The notes under the pieces: generated by a model
Database searches by the model: none
What the model was told of the DNA's origin: nothing
The model's input: only the letters and a program-made list of their open reading frames with translations
NCBI RefSeq assembly: GCF_031585635.1
Contig: NZ_CP134195.1
Coordinates: 2,480,001-2,544,000, forward strand
Source: Paraburkholderia sp. FT54
GTDB lineage: Bacteria; Pseudomonadota; Gammaproteobacteria; Burkholderiales; Burkholderiaceae
Reading direction: 5' to 3'
DNA: 64,000 nucleotides
Shown: positions 62,151-64,000 of the stretch, in pieces
Layout of the letters: each line of letters starts with the position of its first letter
How positions within the stretch are numbered: the stretch's first letter is position 1
Position numbers and translations under genes: made by a program

Positions 62151-63437
62151 TTACAGGTCGAGCAGCAGGCGCGCCGGGTCTTCCAGCGCATCCTTCATGG
62201 CGACCAGCGACAGCACCGCTTCGCGACCGTCGATGATGCGGTGGTCGTACGACAGCGCCAGGTAGTTCATCGGGCGGATCACGATCTGGCCGTTCTCGAC
62301 CACAGCGCGTTCCTTCGTGGCGTGCACGCCCAGAATCGCGGATTGCGGCGGGTTGATGATCGGGGTCGACAGCATCGAACCGAACACACCGCCGTTCGAG
62401 ATCGAGAACGTACCGCCGGTCATTTCGTCGATCGACAGCTTGCCGTCTTTCGCCTTCTGGCCGAATTCGGCGATCTTCTTCTCGATTTCGGCGAGGCTCA
62501 GCTGATCCGCATTGCGCAGGATCGGCACCACCAGACCGCGCGGCGAACCGACAGCGATACCGATGTCGAAGTAGCCGTGATAGACGATGTCGTTACCGTC
62601 GATCGACGCGTTCACCAGCGGGAACTTCTTCAGCGCGTGAACCGCCGCCTTCACGAAGAACGACATGAAGCCGAGCTTCACGCCATGTTCCTTTTCGAAC
62701 CGGTCTTTGTACTTGTTGCGCAGGTCCATCACCGGCGCCATGTTCACTTCGTTGAACGTGGTCAGGATGGCGTTGGTTTGCTGCGACTCGAGCAGACGCT
62801 CGGCGATACGCGCGCGCAGACGCGACATCGGCACGCGTTGTTCCGGACGATCCTTCAGCCATTGGTCAGCCGAAGCCGGCGCCTTGACGTCCGGCAGCGA
62901 CGGCTTGGCAGCCTTCGGTGCGGCGGCGGGAGCCGGAGCCGGTGCGGCCTTGGCAGCAGGAGCGCCCGCGGTCAGCACGTCGCCCTTGGTGATGCGGCCG
63001 TCGCGGCCCGTGCCGGCGACGTCGCCCGCGCCCAGACCCTTTTCGGCCATCAGCTTGCCGGCAGCCGGCGAAGCGGCGGCGTTCGCCCCCGTTGCGGATG
63101 CGGCTTGAGCCGCCGGCGCCGCTGCGGCGGCAGGTGCCGGTGCGGCTTCCGGAGCGGGCTTCACTTCGGCTTCGACAGCAGCGGCGCCTGCCGTGCCTTC
63201 GGTGTCGATCTTGGCGATCACCTGATCAGCCGTGACGGTATCGCCGTCGTTCGCGATGACTTGCGCGAGCACGCCGGCCGAGGGTGCCGGCACTTCGAGC
63301 ACGACCTTGTCGGTCTCGATTTCGATGAGAATTTCGTCTTGAGCAACCGCTTCGCCCGGCTTCTTCTTCCACTGCAGCATCGTGGCTTCCGAGACCGACT
63401 CGGAGAGCTGGGGAACCTTGACTTCAACAATAGCCAT
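62151..63437 (-). CDS. odhB: 2-oxoglutarate dehydrogenase E2 (dihydrolipoyl succinyltransferase)
   Basis: This is a 428-residue E2 core protein from ATG 63437. The lipoyl domain covers residues 1-77, with lipoyl-Lys in [11 protein letters not shown] near residue 43. A ~60-residue Ala/Pro-rich linker, a peripheral-subunit-binding domain ([31 protein letters not shown]) and a second Ala/Pro linker follow. The catalytic domain has [33 protein letters not shown] and the active-site His in [20 protein letters not shown] near the C-terminus. It transfers succinyl from lipoamide to CoA in the TCA cycle. The frame extends 35 codons upstream without support. Confidence 0.97.
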   Translation of the reverse strand: MAIVEVKVPQLSESVSEATMLQWKKKPGEAVAQDEILIEIETDKVVLEVPAPSAGVLAQVIANDGDTVTADQVIAKIDTEGTAGAAAVEAEVKPAPEAAPAPAAAAAPAAQAASATGANAAASPAAGKLMAEKGLGAGDVAGTGRDGRITKGDVLTAGAPAAKAAPAPAPAAAPKAAKPSLPDVKAPASADQWLKDRPEQRVPMSRLRARIAERLLESQQTNAILTTFNEVNMAPVMDLRNKYKDRFEKEHGVKLGFMSFFVKAAVHALKKFPLVNASIDGNDIVYHGYFDIGIAVGSPRGLVVPILRNADQLSLAEIEKKIAEFGQKAKDGKLSIDEMTGGTFSISNGGVFGSMLSTPIINPPQSAILGVHATKERAVVENGQIVIRPMNYLALSYDHRIIDGREAVLSLVAMKDALEDPARLLLDL

Positions 63438-63581
63438 TTTGTGAATATCCTGAATACGTATCGGGTGACGGCGCGCGATCCATGGATCCGTCGACCGCCT
63501 GCGAACCTCGAATGCCGCAACTGATCTGTTCGGATGCGGCACGGGAAAGCGCGTGGCGCTTTCCCGGTTCGGTTTTAGTGT

Positions 63582-64000
63582 TTATTTGGCGATCGACGCG
63601 CTCTTGAGGCGGCCGAAAGCGCCTTCGACCAGCGCCTTCTGCTGCTCGTAGTGCTTCGCGTAGTAGCCGACTGCCGGCGAGGCCGAAGCCGGACGTCCGC
63701 TGTATGCCAGCTTCTGACCTTCCTTCATGCCTTCCTTCAGGTGGTGCTCGATGTAGAACCACGGGCCCTGATTCTGCGGCTCGTCCTGCACCCAGACCAC
63801 TTCGGTCGCGTTGTCGTACTTCTTCATTTCCGCTTCGAACTGCTTATGCGCGAACGGATAGAGCTGTTCGATACGGATGATCGCGACGTCGTTCGACTTC
63901 GATTCGCGGCGATGTGCGAGCAGGTCGTAGTACACGCGGCCCGAGCACACGACTACGCGCTTGACCTTCTTCGCGTCGATGGCTTCGTCGATTTCGCCGA
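63582..64000 (-). CDS. sucA: 2-oxoglutarate dehydrogenase E1, C-terminal part (cut by window edge)
   Basis: The minus frame is open from the window edge to the stop at 63582, giving the last ~139 residues of E1 (odhA/sucA). Typical C-terminal sequence is KRVVVCSGRVYYDLLAHRRESKSNDVAIIRIEQLYPF, EVVWVQDEPQNQGPWFYIEHHL and SGRPASASPAVGYYAKHYEQQKALVEGAF. E1 is the thiamine-diphosphate decarboxylase of the complex. It is followed 144 bases later by odhB and then lpdA, the usual order. Confidence 0.95.
   Translation of the reverse strand, partial: GEIDEAIDAKKVKRVVVCSGRVYYDLLAHRRESKSNDVAIIRIEQLYPFAHKQFEAEMKKYDNATEVVWVQDEPQNQGPWFYIEHHLKEGMKEGQKLAYSGRPASASPAVGYYAKHYEQQKALVEGAFGRLKSASIAK

Noticed and set aside
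62121..63524. 467-codon open frame on the plus strand
   Set aside because: Antisense to odhB; composition (Arg/Gly/His) is that of a shadow frame.

Overview
The window is a high-GC chromosomal segment from a Burkholderiales bacterium, most likely Paraburkholderia or Burkholderia. This rests on gene content: an Hfq2-type RNA chaperone with a long C-terminal tail, DUF2968 and DUF1571 proteins, a BceF-like tyrosine autokinase, a TAT-exported phospholipase C and the odhA-odhB-lpd order. The species call is inference.

Layout. (a) 1-5.8 kb: a + strand operon of an acyl-CoA dehydrogenase-like protein (cut by the window edge), an aminoacyl-tRNA-synthetase-like amino acid:carrier-protein ligase, a DUF1839 protein and a GH2 glycosidase. 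This is the least understood pathway here. (b) 6.4-16.2 kb: an exopolysaccharide locus with a Crp/Fnr regulator, polyprenyl-phosphate sugar transferase, three glycosyltransferases and a Wzc/BceF kinase. It also holds an orphan HigA antitoxin beside a decayed HigB toxin and a four-copy 20-bp tandem repeat. (c) 16.2-20.5 kb: rnr, rlmB and rpiA on the minus strand. (d) 20.7-25.7 kb: two almost identical tRNA-Leu(CAG) units, each with promoter and terminator, bracket a RpiR-type regulator, a phospholipase C, a small lipoprotein and gene scraps. (e) 26-36 kb is mosaic. It holds an APC permease, two divergent LuxR-type regulators (one split by an IS5-family element), a class I aldolase, a quinoprotein glucose dehydrogenase with an Ala/Ser/Asp repeat insertion, and remnants of a porin and an aspartase/fumarase gene. 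(f) 36-39 kb: a ClC channel and an MFS carrier, divergent. (g) 39.5-50 kb: a fatty-acid beta-oxidation cluster (TetR regulator, FadE, FabG-like reductase, MaoC hydratase, thiolase, FadD) and a DUF1571 protein. (h) 50-54.5 kb: an ECF sigma/anti-sigma operon headed by a 47-residue lipoprotein-like gene. Next to it is a unit with a His/Gly-rich protein, a VAO-type flavoprotein and a TAT-signal protein. The same promoter-like motif (GGAATA-N16-CGTT) precedes both units. (i) 54.7-59.3 kb: hfq2, small conserved proteins, DUF2968, a sigma-54-regulator remnant, DUF2147 and a stand-alone transposase N-terminal domain. (j) 59.3-64 kb: zapE, lpdA, odhB and the 3' end of sucA/odhA.

How the genes work together. 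Region (g) can carry out one full turn of fatty-acid beta-oxidation, feeding acetyl-CoA to the TCA cycle, whose 2-oxoglutarate dehydrogenase complex is region (j). Region (b) starts and controls polysaccharide assembly but shows no export porin, flippase or polymerase here. Regions (d), (e) and parts of (i) show the marks of genome flux: repeats, an IS element and at least six gene remnants. No rRNA, CRISPR array or integrase was seen. All assignments come from reading translations and motifs by eye, with no database search.
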